In this document: positions 52,381 to 60,948 of the stretch, one piece after another | How the letters are laid out: every line of letters starts with the position of its first letter | Numbering within the stretch: position 1 is the stretch's first letter | Source: Muribaculaceae bacterium | GTDB lineage: Bacteria > Bacteroidota > Bacteroidia > Bacteroidales > Muribaculaceae | Assembly (NCBI GenBank): GCA_022509105.1 | Contig: JAFLTV010000006.1 | Location: forward strand, 1-64,000 | DNA: 64,000 nucleotides | Direction of reading: 5' to 3' | Made by a program: the position numbers and the translations under genes | The notes under the pieces: model-generated | What the model was told of the DNA's origin: nothing | The model's database searches: none | Seen by the model: only the letters and a program-made list of their open reading frames with translations

Positions 52381-53579
52381 TGCTTTAGAATCCTCCAGTT
52401 TTTGGGATATAGATTATTTAGCCGGTTCCCTATATTTTTAGCGGCGCCGAGATTTAGGTTCTTATATGTTACTATCACCGGTCCTTTCTGGAGATCCCCC
52501 GGAGGTGCAATGCTTTCCCTTCGAAGATAACGGATGGCATCTTCAAGGGAAAGCTCGACTCGAGGAAGGCCTGTTTTTTCTTGATTTTCATCCAAGATAT
52601 CTTCAATGGCAGGAATTGAGTCCTTTGTAATTTTTTGAGGGATATTCTTTTTGCCTTTGGAAGATATCGGACTCCAATCTCCCGGTTTTCTGAAAACAGC
52701 CAGGAAGAGACCTTCTCCTCGGGTTTTATGAGGCATAAACCGATAGACAGGCAGATCGGTTTTTATGCCTGAGGGAATTCCCCATTCCTTTGGGAAATCG
52801 GGATCCCAAGGTTCCATTCCTGATTCCCGGACTAAAAATTCTGCATTTTCTTCATTTTCACGGCGATTGAAAGTGCAGGTGGAATAGATTAAAAATCCTC
52901 CCGGTTTTAGTGTCTTGACGGCATTGCTCAGAATCTCTTTTTGTAAAGCGCTGCATTGCTCCACGAGTTGTGGCGACCATTGTTGACGGGCGAACTCATC
53001 CTTACGCATCATTCCCTCGCCGGAACATGGTGTATCAACAGCTATGATATCAAAAGCCTCTCCGATTGAAGCATAATAAGATGAGTCTTTATTGGTGACT
53101 GTAACCTCCGGATAGCCCCATTTAGCAAGATTTTCCTTAAGGATTCCTGCCCTCTTGGAGGAATATTCGTTAGCTGTTACTTTGCTTCCGGCAGGCAAGG
53201 CATTGATCATGGCTGTTGTTTTTCCTCCCGGAGCGGCACATAAATCCAGAATGTTTAGCTTCGAGTTAGGATAAACCTTACATAAAGTCTTGATAATGCG
53301 CGTCAATGTTTCCTCATAAATCATTGAAGAGGCATCCTGCACATAATATGCCCCGGCATGTAGCAGCGGGTCGAGGATAAACTCCGGTCGTTTAGGCAGG
53401 TAATAGCCGGAAGGGCACCATGCCACAGGCTCCATTCCTGGAAATGCAGCCCCGGGTTTTCTTCTGTTGAGCCGGATTGATACAACGGGTTCCCGGTCAA
53501 GGGCATTTATAAGAGCTCCGGCCTCTTCCCCAAGGAGCGACCGGAGTTGTTCTATGAATTCAGAAGGTAATGCAACCAT
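52377..53579 (-). CDS. RsmF/NOL1-NOP2-Sun family RNA m5C methyltransferase
   Basis: ILDLCAAPGGKTTAMI, VDTPCSGEGMMRKDE, STCTFNRRENEE. Confidence 0.95.
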   Translation of the reverse strand: MVALPSEFIEQLRSLLGEEAGALINALDREPVVSIRLNRRKPGAAFPGMEPVAWCPSGYYLPKRPEFILDPLLHAGAYYVQDASSMIYEETLTRIIKTLCKVYPNSKLNILDLCAAPGGKTTAMINALPAGSKVTANEYSSKRAGILKENLAKWGYPEVTVTNKDSSYYASIGEAFDIIAVDTPCSGEGMMRKDEFARQQWSPQLVEQCSALQKEILSNAVKTLKPGGFLIYSTCTFNRRENEENAEFLVRESGMEPWDPDFPKEWGIPSGIKTDLPVYRFMPHKTRGEGLFLAVFRKPGDWSPISSKGKKNIPQKITKDSIPAIEDILDENQEKTGLPRVELSLEDAIRYLRRESIAPPGDLQKGPVIVTYKNLNLGAAKNIGNRLNNLYPKNWRILKQ

Positions 53580-53613
53580 CTATATTTTTCAAACTATTTT
53601 ATGTCTGTAATTT

Positions 53614-55482
53614 TCAAAGAATAATCTTTCGGGTCATGACTTGTCCGTCTGCCAGTCTGACTCTGACTATATTGACGCCAGATTTTAAGGAATCGATGTC
53701 AAGGTTAATTTCTGTCAAACCGATGGCGTTTTGCGACAGTGTCATCTCTCCGCCAATTGAATATACAGACACATTTTTAATCGGAAGTGAAGAAGTGATT
53801 GTCAGTTTGCCGTTTCCTGATTTGAAAATTTTAATCTGAGATATGGCCTCCGTTTTGATCTCCTTGATTCCGGCTTCGCCGTTGGCAACAGTGCCCGGAG
53901 TGATTGTGGCTCGTTTGCCTGTAACTGTCATGTTTAAGGTCTGAATGCAGCCGACCGGACATTTCAACGGGAAATAATAGTCTTCGCTCTTGACTTTAAA
54001 AATGGGTGATATCTTATAATTCCCTTCTGCCAGATTGGAAGGGAGTGTGATGGAAAAATTATAGAAGCTATAAAATGATCCGATGCTGAGCAATCCGTTA
54101 TAATATAGATCTGTAGTTTCGCCGTTTTCATTTTCAAGAAGTATGCCGAAATATCCCTGGATTTGCTTGCAGCCGTTATTGACGACACCCTTGTAAATTT
54201 CCGGGAAGAAAACAACGGAATTCCCAAGCACAACTGATTCTTTGGCGTCAGATGCCGGATTTGACCCTAAGTTTTTGGTGGTGAAGTTATCTTGGCAATA
54301 CACAAGGTAATCCGTAGCCCCGGCTATCTCCATTTCCGGTTTTGCTACATTTATAACTATCTCTTGCATATAGTTATACCCGGATTCACCGCCGCCGATG
54401 CCTATGGAGCTTGGATCCAACGCATCGAGAAGAAAATAGCCGTCGCTAAGTCCGCCCCAGCCCCAATTGAAATGATAATAGCCGTTGCCGTCATATCCGT
54501 CGCAAATAAACTGATGGCCGCCTCCGGATTTGGATGTTCCGCCATAAAGCACGGGCAGACCTTGCGCCAATTGGTTATACACCATGGATTCCCATTCTTC
54601 GTCGGAGTAATATTTCCTTTCCGGAGTCTGCATCTTGTCAGAATAATTGAAATATTGATTCAGGCTTTCTCCGATAAAAAATGCATAAGAGAAACTTTCT
54701 ATAGGGGAATAATTCATTTCAACGGAATAGCCGCAGGCTTGCATGAGAAGAGCCACAGCGTCCTTATTGACGTCTGGAGATGAGGAAGAATAACTGTCAA
54801 GCATATTCCCCCAATCAAAGGAAACCTCGTTGAAATTCATGGAAAGGTCCTGGGTGTAGGAATAGTATTGGGAAGTATATGAGACTGTTCCCCCTTGACA
54901 TTTGGCCGGCCATTGATGATAATTCATGACCTGGGCCATCGCTGTGGCTATACACCCTGTCATGCTTCTTCCCTGGCCGAACTTGGGGCAGAATTGATTG
55001 TAAGGACTGTCCTGATTCCAGGTGGTTGTCAGGAGTGGGGGAATTTTTTCTCTTTCGTTTGATCTTGTTGATTGGGAATTTGAATATCCTTCTAAAGAAT
55101 CCTCTATCTGGGCTGAAAGATATTCGAGCCAATAGGTCATTCCCGGAGCTATGTTGTCAGGTTGGAAGTCCGACTCTTCGGAATAGCCCAGAAGCGGGGT
55201 TGCCACATCATCCGCCGCCACCATTAAGAAACCCGGGTTGGTGTTGAAGATATAGATTGTGTTTATATCTTTATTCTGATTGCTATGATAGGTGAAAGAT
55301 AAAGAAATGTTATTGCTACGTGTTAAATGGTCTGTTCTATCCAAAGCCTCTTGGGGTGAAAGCTGCCGCGCAGTGGCTGTGGTGGCGGCCGCCGAAATAA
55401 GGATTAGAGATAGAAATCTGGTTCCGGATTTTTGAGATAAAATGATAGAGCGGTTCAGACGCACGAGATTTAGGATTGCCAT
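53614..55482 (-). CDS. C10-family (streptopain-like) cysteine peptidase with T9SS tail
   Basis: MTGCIATAMAQVMNYHQWP (Cys), GGGHQFICDGYDGNGYYHFNWGWGG (His); C-terminal VSVYSIGGEM...LKSGVNIVRVRLADGQVMTRKIIL. Confidence 0.9.
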   Translation of the reverse strand: MAILNLVRLNRSIILSQKSGTRFLSLILISAAATTATARQLSPQEALDRTDHLTRSNNISLSFTYHSNQNKDINTIYIFNTNPGFLMVAADDVATPLLGYSEESDFQPDNIAPGMTYWLEYLSAQIEDSLEGYSNSQSTRSNEREKIPPLLTTTWNQDSPYNQFCPKFGQGRSMTGCIATAMAQVMNYHQWPAKCQGGTVSYTSQYYSYTQDLSMNFNEVSFDWGNMLDSYSSSSPDVNKDAVALLMQACGYSVEMNYSPIESFSYAFFIGESLNQYFNYSDKMQTPERKYYSDEEWESMVYNQLAQGLPVLYGGTSKSGGGHQFICDGYDGNGYYHFNWGWGGLSDGYFLLDALDPSSIGIGGGESGYNYMQEIVINVAKPEMEIAGATDYLVYCQDNFTTKNLGSNPASDAKESVVLGNSVVFFPEIYKGVVNNGCKQIQGYFGILLENENGETTDLYYNGLLSIGSFYSFYNFSITLPSNLAEGNYKISPIFKVKSEDYYFPLKCPVGCIQTLNMTVTGKRATITPGTVANGEAGIKEIKTEAISQIKIFKSGNGKLTITSSLPIKNVSVYSIGGEMTLSQNAIGLTEINLDIDSLKSGVNIVRVRLADGQVMTRKIIL

Positions 55483-55499
55483 ATAAATTTTAAAATTTT

Positions 55500-55536
55500 A
55501 GAAGTGATATGCCTTGGGAACAGACATACCACTTCT
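55500..55536 (-). terminator. hairpin downstream of 55556..56704
   Basis: AGAAGTGGTATGTC/GGCATATCACTTCT fully paired with G-U on the minus strand. Confidence 0.6.
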
Positions 55537-55555
55537 AATATGAATATTGGAATAA

Positions 55556-56704
55556 TTACTTAATAATTACCTTGGAAACGTTCTTGCCTTGTTTCTTGAT
55601 AAGCAGCTGACCCGGAGCCGGATTCCTTACCACTTTGCCCTGAAGGTCGAAGAAGTTAACGGGTGCATTCAGGTCGGAGCCGATAGATTCCACTCCGGCT
55701 TCATCGCGGCTTAATACGAGGCCGATATATCCGTAGAATCCGGAGAAAGTATAAGACATGCCTGTGTAGATGCCCATGCCGAGCATACTGTTTTCAGAGA
55801 ATTCGATGTTTCCGTTTTGGTCAAGGTATCCGATCACGTAATCGGGCAGATTGAAGTTCTCATCAAAAATCATGAATTGGAATGCAGTTCCTCCGAAGTC
55901 CCAAAGCTGGAAGTTGTCAATCCTGATATCCCCGCTTGGAAGCACTGTAGCTTGTAATGAAAGCTTATTGTTCTGCAGATAGGGGAACAGACCGCTGATT
56001 TCGAGTGTATATGAGTTATTGCCTGCGGCTGATATTGTCGGCTCGATAATATCGTTGGGAGTTGCCAGAGGATTTCCGTTTATATCTTCTGAATACCATT
56101 CGAATGATGTGTTGTAAGTGCCGTTATAAAATGAGGCGTCATGGAGATAACCCTCACCTGAATATGGCTGAAGAGTTAGAGAGAAGAAAACATACCAGAA
56201 TGCACTCTGGGTTCCATCAGTGGATTCACATCCTAGCACATAATCTGTCGGGAAAACGATATTACCGTATTCATTAATTTGAGCTGTTACGCTGTCCGCA
56301 TCATACCATTGTTGGGTATTTTGATTAAAAGCACTGATATAAAGGGTGTTTTTCCCAAATTCATCTTCTCCCAACGATTGATTTGCTGCTATAGTGATGG
56401 TCTGAGTGGCGATATCCACCGTTCCCTTGATAGGATTATTTGCATTCATTGCAAATTCATCTCCATGAGTGGGGAAAAGGCCTGTGAGAAGAATCTCCTT
56501 ATCAGTATCGCCGGCCTTTATTTCCGGAGTGATGAGGAAATCAGGGGCTCCTATGGGATTCCCATTATTGTCATTAAATCCCCATAGATAGACAGCGTTA
56601 TACGTTCCGTATAGCTGGTCGACGTTTGTGATTTGCGCATCAGCGGTTTGTGTGAAGAAAGCCGCTGTCAACGCAAGTGCCAATGGTGTGTAAATTTTTT
56701 TCAT
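55556..56704 (-). CDS. secreted hypothetical protein with T9SS-like C-terminus
   Basis: Signal peptide; C-terminal VNFFDLQGKVVRNPAPGQLLIKKQGKNVSKVIIK; two similar FYGTYN-type segments. Confidence 0.7.
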   Translation of the reverse strand: MKKIYTPLALALTAAFFTQTADAQITNVDQLYGTYNAVYLWGFNDNNGNPIGAPDFLITPEIKAGDTDKEILLTGLFPTHGDEFAMNANNPIKGTVDIATQTITIAANQSLGEDEFGKNTLYISAFNQNTQQWYDADSVTAQINEYGNIVFPTDYVLGCESTDGTQSAFWYVFFSLTLQPYSGEGYLHDASFYNGTYNTSFEWYSEDINGNPLATPNDIIEPTISAAGNNSYTLEISGLFPYLQNNKLSLQATVLPSGDIRIDNFQLWDFGGTAFQFMIFDENFNLPDYVIGYLDQNGNIEFSENSMLGMGIYTGMSYTFSGFYGYIGLVLSRDEAGVESIGSDLNAPVNFFDLQGKVVRNPAPGQLLIKKQGKNVSKVIIK

Positions 56705-56798
56705 AATATTATATTTAGGGTTTGTATTACAAAAGTATAACTTTTTTATCTTTCATGAAAATAAGAGGCGGTAAAAAATAAAAATTCAAGCCAAAGAT

Positions 56799-58475
56799 TT
56801 ATTTTTGATACAGGAATCGCTTGATGCTCCTTTTGGGTGTCTTTTCAAATTCCTGATCCACAAGTCTGTGAGCCTTAAGCCGGCTGAAGCTTTCGAGATG
56901 CTTGTTGAGGTTTGAAATGTTGGTTTCCATCAATTTGTCGAGGCGTTCTCGGCTTATTCCTTGTTTCTGGGCTTCCTCGAAATCGGGGAAAATGAGTGCC
57001 GTGAGTTTGCCGCCGTCGTCGATTACGAGAGATTCCTGAACAAAAGGCAGACTATTGATTTTATGCTCGATCTCTTCCGGATAAATATTCTGTCCGGAGG
57101 GTCCCAGGAGCATTGTCTTCGAACGCCCGGAGATAGAGATGAAGCCCTCCTTGTCCATTGTGCCCATATCCCCGGTGTTCATCCATTCGTCGCCAAAGGG
57201 GAACACCTCCCGGGTCGCTTCCGGATTTTTATAATATCCGAGCATCACGTTTGTGCCTTTGACCATAATGTCTCCCGGGATGTTTTGAGGATCTTTGGAA
57301 TTTATTTTGACCTCCATGCGGTCCACTATGCGGCCCACTGTCTGAGGTTTGGAAATGGAGGAGGGTGCATACGTGAGGAGCGGTCCGCATTCAGTCATTC
57401 CGTAACCCACGGTCACAGGAAATTTAATCCTGTAAAGGAATTTTTCGACATCGGGATTCAAAGGCGCTCCTCCGATAATAATTTCCTGAATGCGTCCTCC
57501 GAAAGCGGCCACAATCTTCTCTTTTATCTTGCCATAAATTATATTGTTGATAAATGGCAGATTGAGCAGAATTTTCATTGAGGGTGTCTGAAGTTTTGGG
57601 AAGATATTCCCTTTTATAATCTTTTCCAGAACCAGAGGGACAGTGATTATAAGCTTGGGCCTCACATTTGCAAAAGCACTCAGGAGCACTTTGGGTGAGG
57701 GGGCTTTGGAAAGGAAATGGCAGTGGCAACCCTTCAGGAAAGGATGGAGGGTTTCTATAACCATACCATACATATGGCCGAGCGGCAACATATTTACCAT
57801 GCCGTCGCCGGGATGCATAAACGTCAGATGCTCGATACAATAGACTATATTGCTCCAAATGCTGCGGTAGGGGAGCATGACTCCTTTGGGTGTTCCCGTA
57901 GATCCCGAAGTATAGTTTATCAGTGCAAGATCTTCGGGTTGGTCTTTATAATAACTGATGTCGGAGGGCCCGAAGCTTTCAGGATATTTTTCGCCGAAGA
58001 TTTCGTTGAGGCGGGAGCGTGTCTCGGAAAGTTTCTCATTGCGGGAGAAAGCTATCCCGGTTTCGGAAATATATATGGCGGCTTTGAGTGTGGGTAGTCT
58101 GTCGGCCTCAAGCTTATCCATTATAGCCTTATCCGCAAAGAGAATCACCGACTCGCTATGATTCACAAGGTTTGTGATGCTCTCGGAATTGAACTCATGG
58201 AGGATGGGCACAGCCACAACACCGTATGTGAGGCAACTGAGATATATGATCATCCAATCGGAGGAGTTCTTGCCGCAGAGGGCCACCTTGTCACCCTTTT
58301 TCACTTCTGCCGCATCAAAAAGAATATGGATTTTCTCTATAGCCTCTGCCACATCGGCATAACTGTAATTAACTCCCTCAAAATCTGAAAGGGCCTCTCT
58401 TTCCCAATTGTTTTTCACCGCATTTTCGATGATGCCGTTTAGATTGCGTGGTAAATCAAATTCTCTGGAAGCCAT
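56799..58475 (-). CDS. AMP-binding long-chain acyl-CoA/ACP synthetase family
   Basis: INYTSGSTGTPKGVMLPYRS; GYGMTECGPLLTYAP; GDMGTMDKEGFISISGR; start set at MASREFDLPRN. Confidence 0.93.
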   Translation of the reverse strand: MASREFDLPRNLNGIIENAVKNNWEREALSDFEGVNYSYADVAEAIEKIHILFDAAEVKKGDKVALCGKNSSDWMIIYLSCLTYGVVAVPILHEFNSESITNLVNHSESVILFADKAIMDKLEADRLPTLKAAIYISETGIAFSRNEKLSETRSRLNEIFGEKYPESFGPSDISYYKDQPEDLALINYTSGSTGTPKGVMLPYRSIWSNIVYCIEHLTFMHPGDGMVNMLPLGHMYGMVIETLHPFLKGCHCHFLSKAPSPKVLLSAFANVRPKLIITVPLVLEKIIKGNIFPKLQTPSMKILLNLPFINNIIYGKIKEKIVAAFGGRIQEIIIGGAPLNPDVEKFLYRIKFPVTVGYGMTECGPLLTYAPSSISKPQTVGRIVDRMEVKINSKDPQNIPGDIMVKGTNVMLGYYKNPEATREVFPFGDEWMNTGDMGTMDKEGFISISGRSKTMLLGPSGQNIYPEEIEHKINSLPFVQESLVIDDGGKLTALIFPDFEEAQKQGISRERLDKLMETNISNLNKHLESFSRLKAHRLVDQEFEKTPKRSIKRFLYQK

Positions 58476-58609
58476 ATTTAATATTCTGATATATTTCCTA
58501 TCCTCTCTTTTATCCGTAAGTTGTGATGAGGATTTGTGATTCATTTTCTTGCGATTGTAAATTTAAAGAATAAATTTGAATATAATAATGAATTGACTTT
58601 AAAATTCAT

Positions 58610-58618
58610 TATCTTTGC
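58610..58618 (+). promoter_or_regulatory. candidate -7 element of the fimbrial gene promoter
   Basis: TATCTTTGC (TAnnTTTG) 62 nt upstream of the ATG; -33 match imperfect. Confidence 0.45.
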
Positions 58619-58679
58619 TTTTTTAAGATTATTCCACTATAAACAAAACGTGGCTAATTGTCTTGCAAATTTTAAAATT

Positions 58680-60902
58680 ATGAAAAACAAAATATGGCAG
58701 GCTGCTAATTTGTTGTGCGGCTTGATTTTGTTATTCTTTATCACGGGATGTGATGAAAGAATAACCTTTCAAAATGAAGAGAGTAGGGGCGTAACATTAT
58801 ATTTGCCCAAGGCATCAAATATGCAGGCATTTGAAGAGACACGAGACTCAAGATCAATAACTTTTGCTGACGAAACCACAATCAATAACCTGCGGGTATT
58901 GATTTTTGATAAAGCAGGAGGTTTGGAGAGGAATGAACTACTGACCGAAAGCGGAAAAAATTCTAATTCGGAATGGAATGCCTATGTAATTAATGACCTG
59001 AAAGAAGGGAATTATTATTTTTATGTGTTTGCTAATATAGACTCTTATCTTGATGTTTCCGGATTTAAAACAATATCGGAAGTAGAGGATGCGGTATTGA
59101 ATTTTGCAGATAACATAAATACTGAAAATGGATTGCAACATAATTATCTACCGATGGCCTGTCTCTCGACCCAAATAATAAAAGGAAATCATGGAGAAGT
59201 TTCGGAAACCGGGCTTATTGATGTGACTTCGGAAAGTGAAATTTATGCTGTTTTGAATTTCCTTTGCAGCAAAGTGAGATACACACTTCTGGTTGACAGT
59301 TCTGAAGGTGGTTTCTCAGAGGATTTTGCCGGGAGCAACGTAGAATTTAAAGCGCCATATATTAAGAATATAGCGACTATAACACCGGTATCATCAGAAA
59401 AGACAATCAATGATCTTAAGCATTTTAATCCTGAAACAACATTTCATTTGGCAAAGACTGAATATCCGGAAGAGAATTCCAGATATTTAGGAGCCGACGG
59501 AGCCCAAAGAGATGCTGATTTAAAACCTATAGAATCATTCAGTGAGAATGAAAACCGAAAAGCTTGGCAGGGGATAGTATATTTGCCTGAAAATTTGTCG
59601 GAGGATAATCATACAAAATTAATTTTTCCATGTGAAGGGATCGGAACAGCTTCAAGTTATGAGTTTGACCTTTACGAAGATATTAAAAACCATGGTTTGA
59701 AAAGGCATATCCAATATGATGTAATCTGTAAACTTGTTAATTTAGAAAACGGATTGACTTGTTCTATCGAAGTTGACAACTGGTCGACATATAATTTAGA
59801 TTATTCTCTTACAGGAAAGAAATCGGAATTGATAGTTGAATCTACATCTATAGAGTTAACTTCCGGGACCACCACCTCTCTTGGTTTTCAAACCAATATT
59901 GACCCTGATAATATAAATTTCAATATTCCCAAATATCTTTATAAAGGAGAAAATATAGACTTCTATTTGATAGATGTCAGAAAGGATGAGGAAGGAAATT
60001 ATTATAAAAACAGTAAAGGGAATTATCAGCTGGACGTAAAAATCAATCCTGAAATTCCTTATTCCGAATTAGAAAAAATAGAAAATAACCCATATAATTC
60101 CTTTGAAATAATAGCAGGAAATTTATATAAGGCTATAGAGGTTAAATTGAATTTTAAACCTTATATATTAGCTCATCCATCAGAGCTAAATATTTATGCA
60201 ATAGATTATATTTACAATAATTTATCCACCGGAACCATAAAGATAGATATAGAATCCAATATAGCATCCGTATTGACTATAACTCCAAGTTCTGAGACGC
60301 TGACAGATAATGAGAACCCGTTATTTATTGAGGGACTTTCAGAAACCATCACTTTGAATAAAGGGTGGACAACTATAAATTTAAGAATGGAAGGAATCAA
60401 CAAAGATTCTGATTATTGGAAACAATCGCATAAATATAATATGACGTTGAAGGCTGATGAAAGTGATCCCTATATAATTACCATAAACGTGAATCCACCT
60501 TCAAATGGCGAATTTGATGATGACACCACTTTGTCTTCAGGAGATGAAGATATTCCGGGGCAAGAGACGGGATATCAACTTATTATTTATTTGGGAGGGA
60601 AAATTATGGGAACTTATAAATTCCTAACAACAGAAACTATAAATATCTGGAAAACATCTGATAAAGTATTTCTTTCAAAAAGTGATGATGTAATTATTAA
60701 AGATTCTCAAAATAAATATTATGGTTGTAATAATAGCAAAGAAAATATGCTAGAAATTAATAAAGAATATCCACTTTATTTAATGAAAGATAATAATTTG
60801 ATTTATTACAATATGGGTTCTTCATATGAGGGAACAGTAACTTTAATAATGGAAGAAGATACACCATATATTTATGTGGGAGATTATATTCCGGGCAAAT
60901 AA
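58680..60902 (+). CDS. FimA/Mfa1-like fimbrial lipoprotein (DUF4906-like)
   Basis: Lipoprotein signal LLCGLILLFFITGCDE; RSITFADETTINNLRVLIFDKAGGLER fimbrillin-like N-terminal strand; start set at 58680. Confidence 0.65.
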   Translation: MKNKIWQAANLLCGLILLFFITGCDERITFQNEESRGVTLYLPKASNMQAFEETRDSRSITFADETTINNLRVLIFDKAGGLERNELLTESGKNSNSEWNAYVINDLKEGNYYFYVFANIDSYLDVSGFKTISEVEDAVLNFADNINTENGLQHNYLPMACLSTQIIKGNHGEVSETGLIDVTSESEIYAVLNFLCSKVRYTLLVDSSEGGFSEDFAGSNVEFKAPYIKNIATITPVSSEKTINDLKHFNPETTFHLAKTEYPEENSRYLGADGAQRDADLKPIESFSENENRKAWQGIVYLPENLSEDNHTKLIFPCEGIGTASSYEFDLYEDIKNHGLKRHIQYDVICKLVNLENGLTCSIEVDNWSTYNLDYSLTGKKSELIVESTSIELTSGTTTSLGFQTNIDPDNINFNIPKYLYKGENIDFYLIDVRKDEEGNYYKNSKGNYQLDVKINPEIPYSELEKIENNPYNSFEIIAGNLYKAIEVKLNFKPYILAHPSELNIYAIDYIYNNLSTGTIKIDIESNIASVLTITPSSETLTDNENPLFIEGLSETITLNKGWTTINLRMEGINKDSDYWKQSHKYNMTLKADESDPYIITINVNPPSNGEFDDDTTLSSGDEDIPGQETGYQLIIYLGGKIMGTYKFLTTETINIWKTSDKVFLSKSDDVIIKDSQNKYYGCNNSKENMLEINKEYPLYLMKDNNLIYYNMGSSYEGTVTLIMEEDTPYIYVGDYIPGK

Positions 60903-60948
60903 CATGAATTAAAATTTAGGGAAGATGTTTATCAAAGAAGATAAGAAT

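Noticed and set aside
56773-56806. AAAAATAAA...TTTATTTTT inverted repeat at the 3' end of the acyl-CoA synthetase gene
   Set aside because: Purely A/T stem overlapping the stop codon. It could arise by composition alone.
56961-57581. 206-aa plus-strand ORF opposite the acyl-CoA synthetase
   Set aside because: Shadow ORF on the antisense strand of a conserved enzyme.
58585-58612. Invertible (phase-variable) promoter at the fimbrial locus
   Set aside because: Only one close inverted repeat with an 8-nt spacer. There are no distant paired repeats and no neighbouring invertase gene, so it was kept only as an operator candidate.
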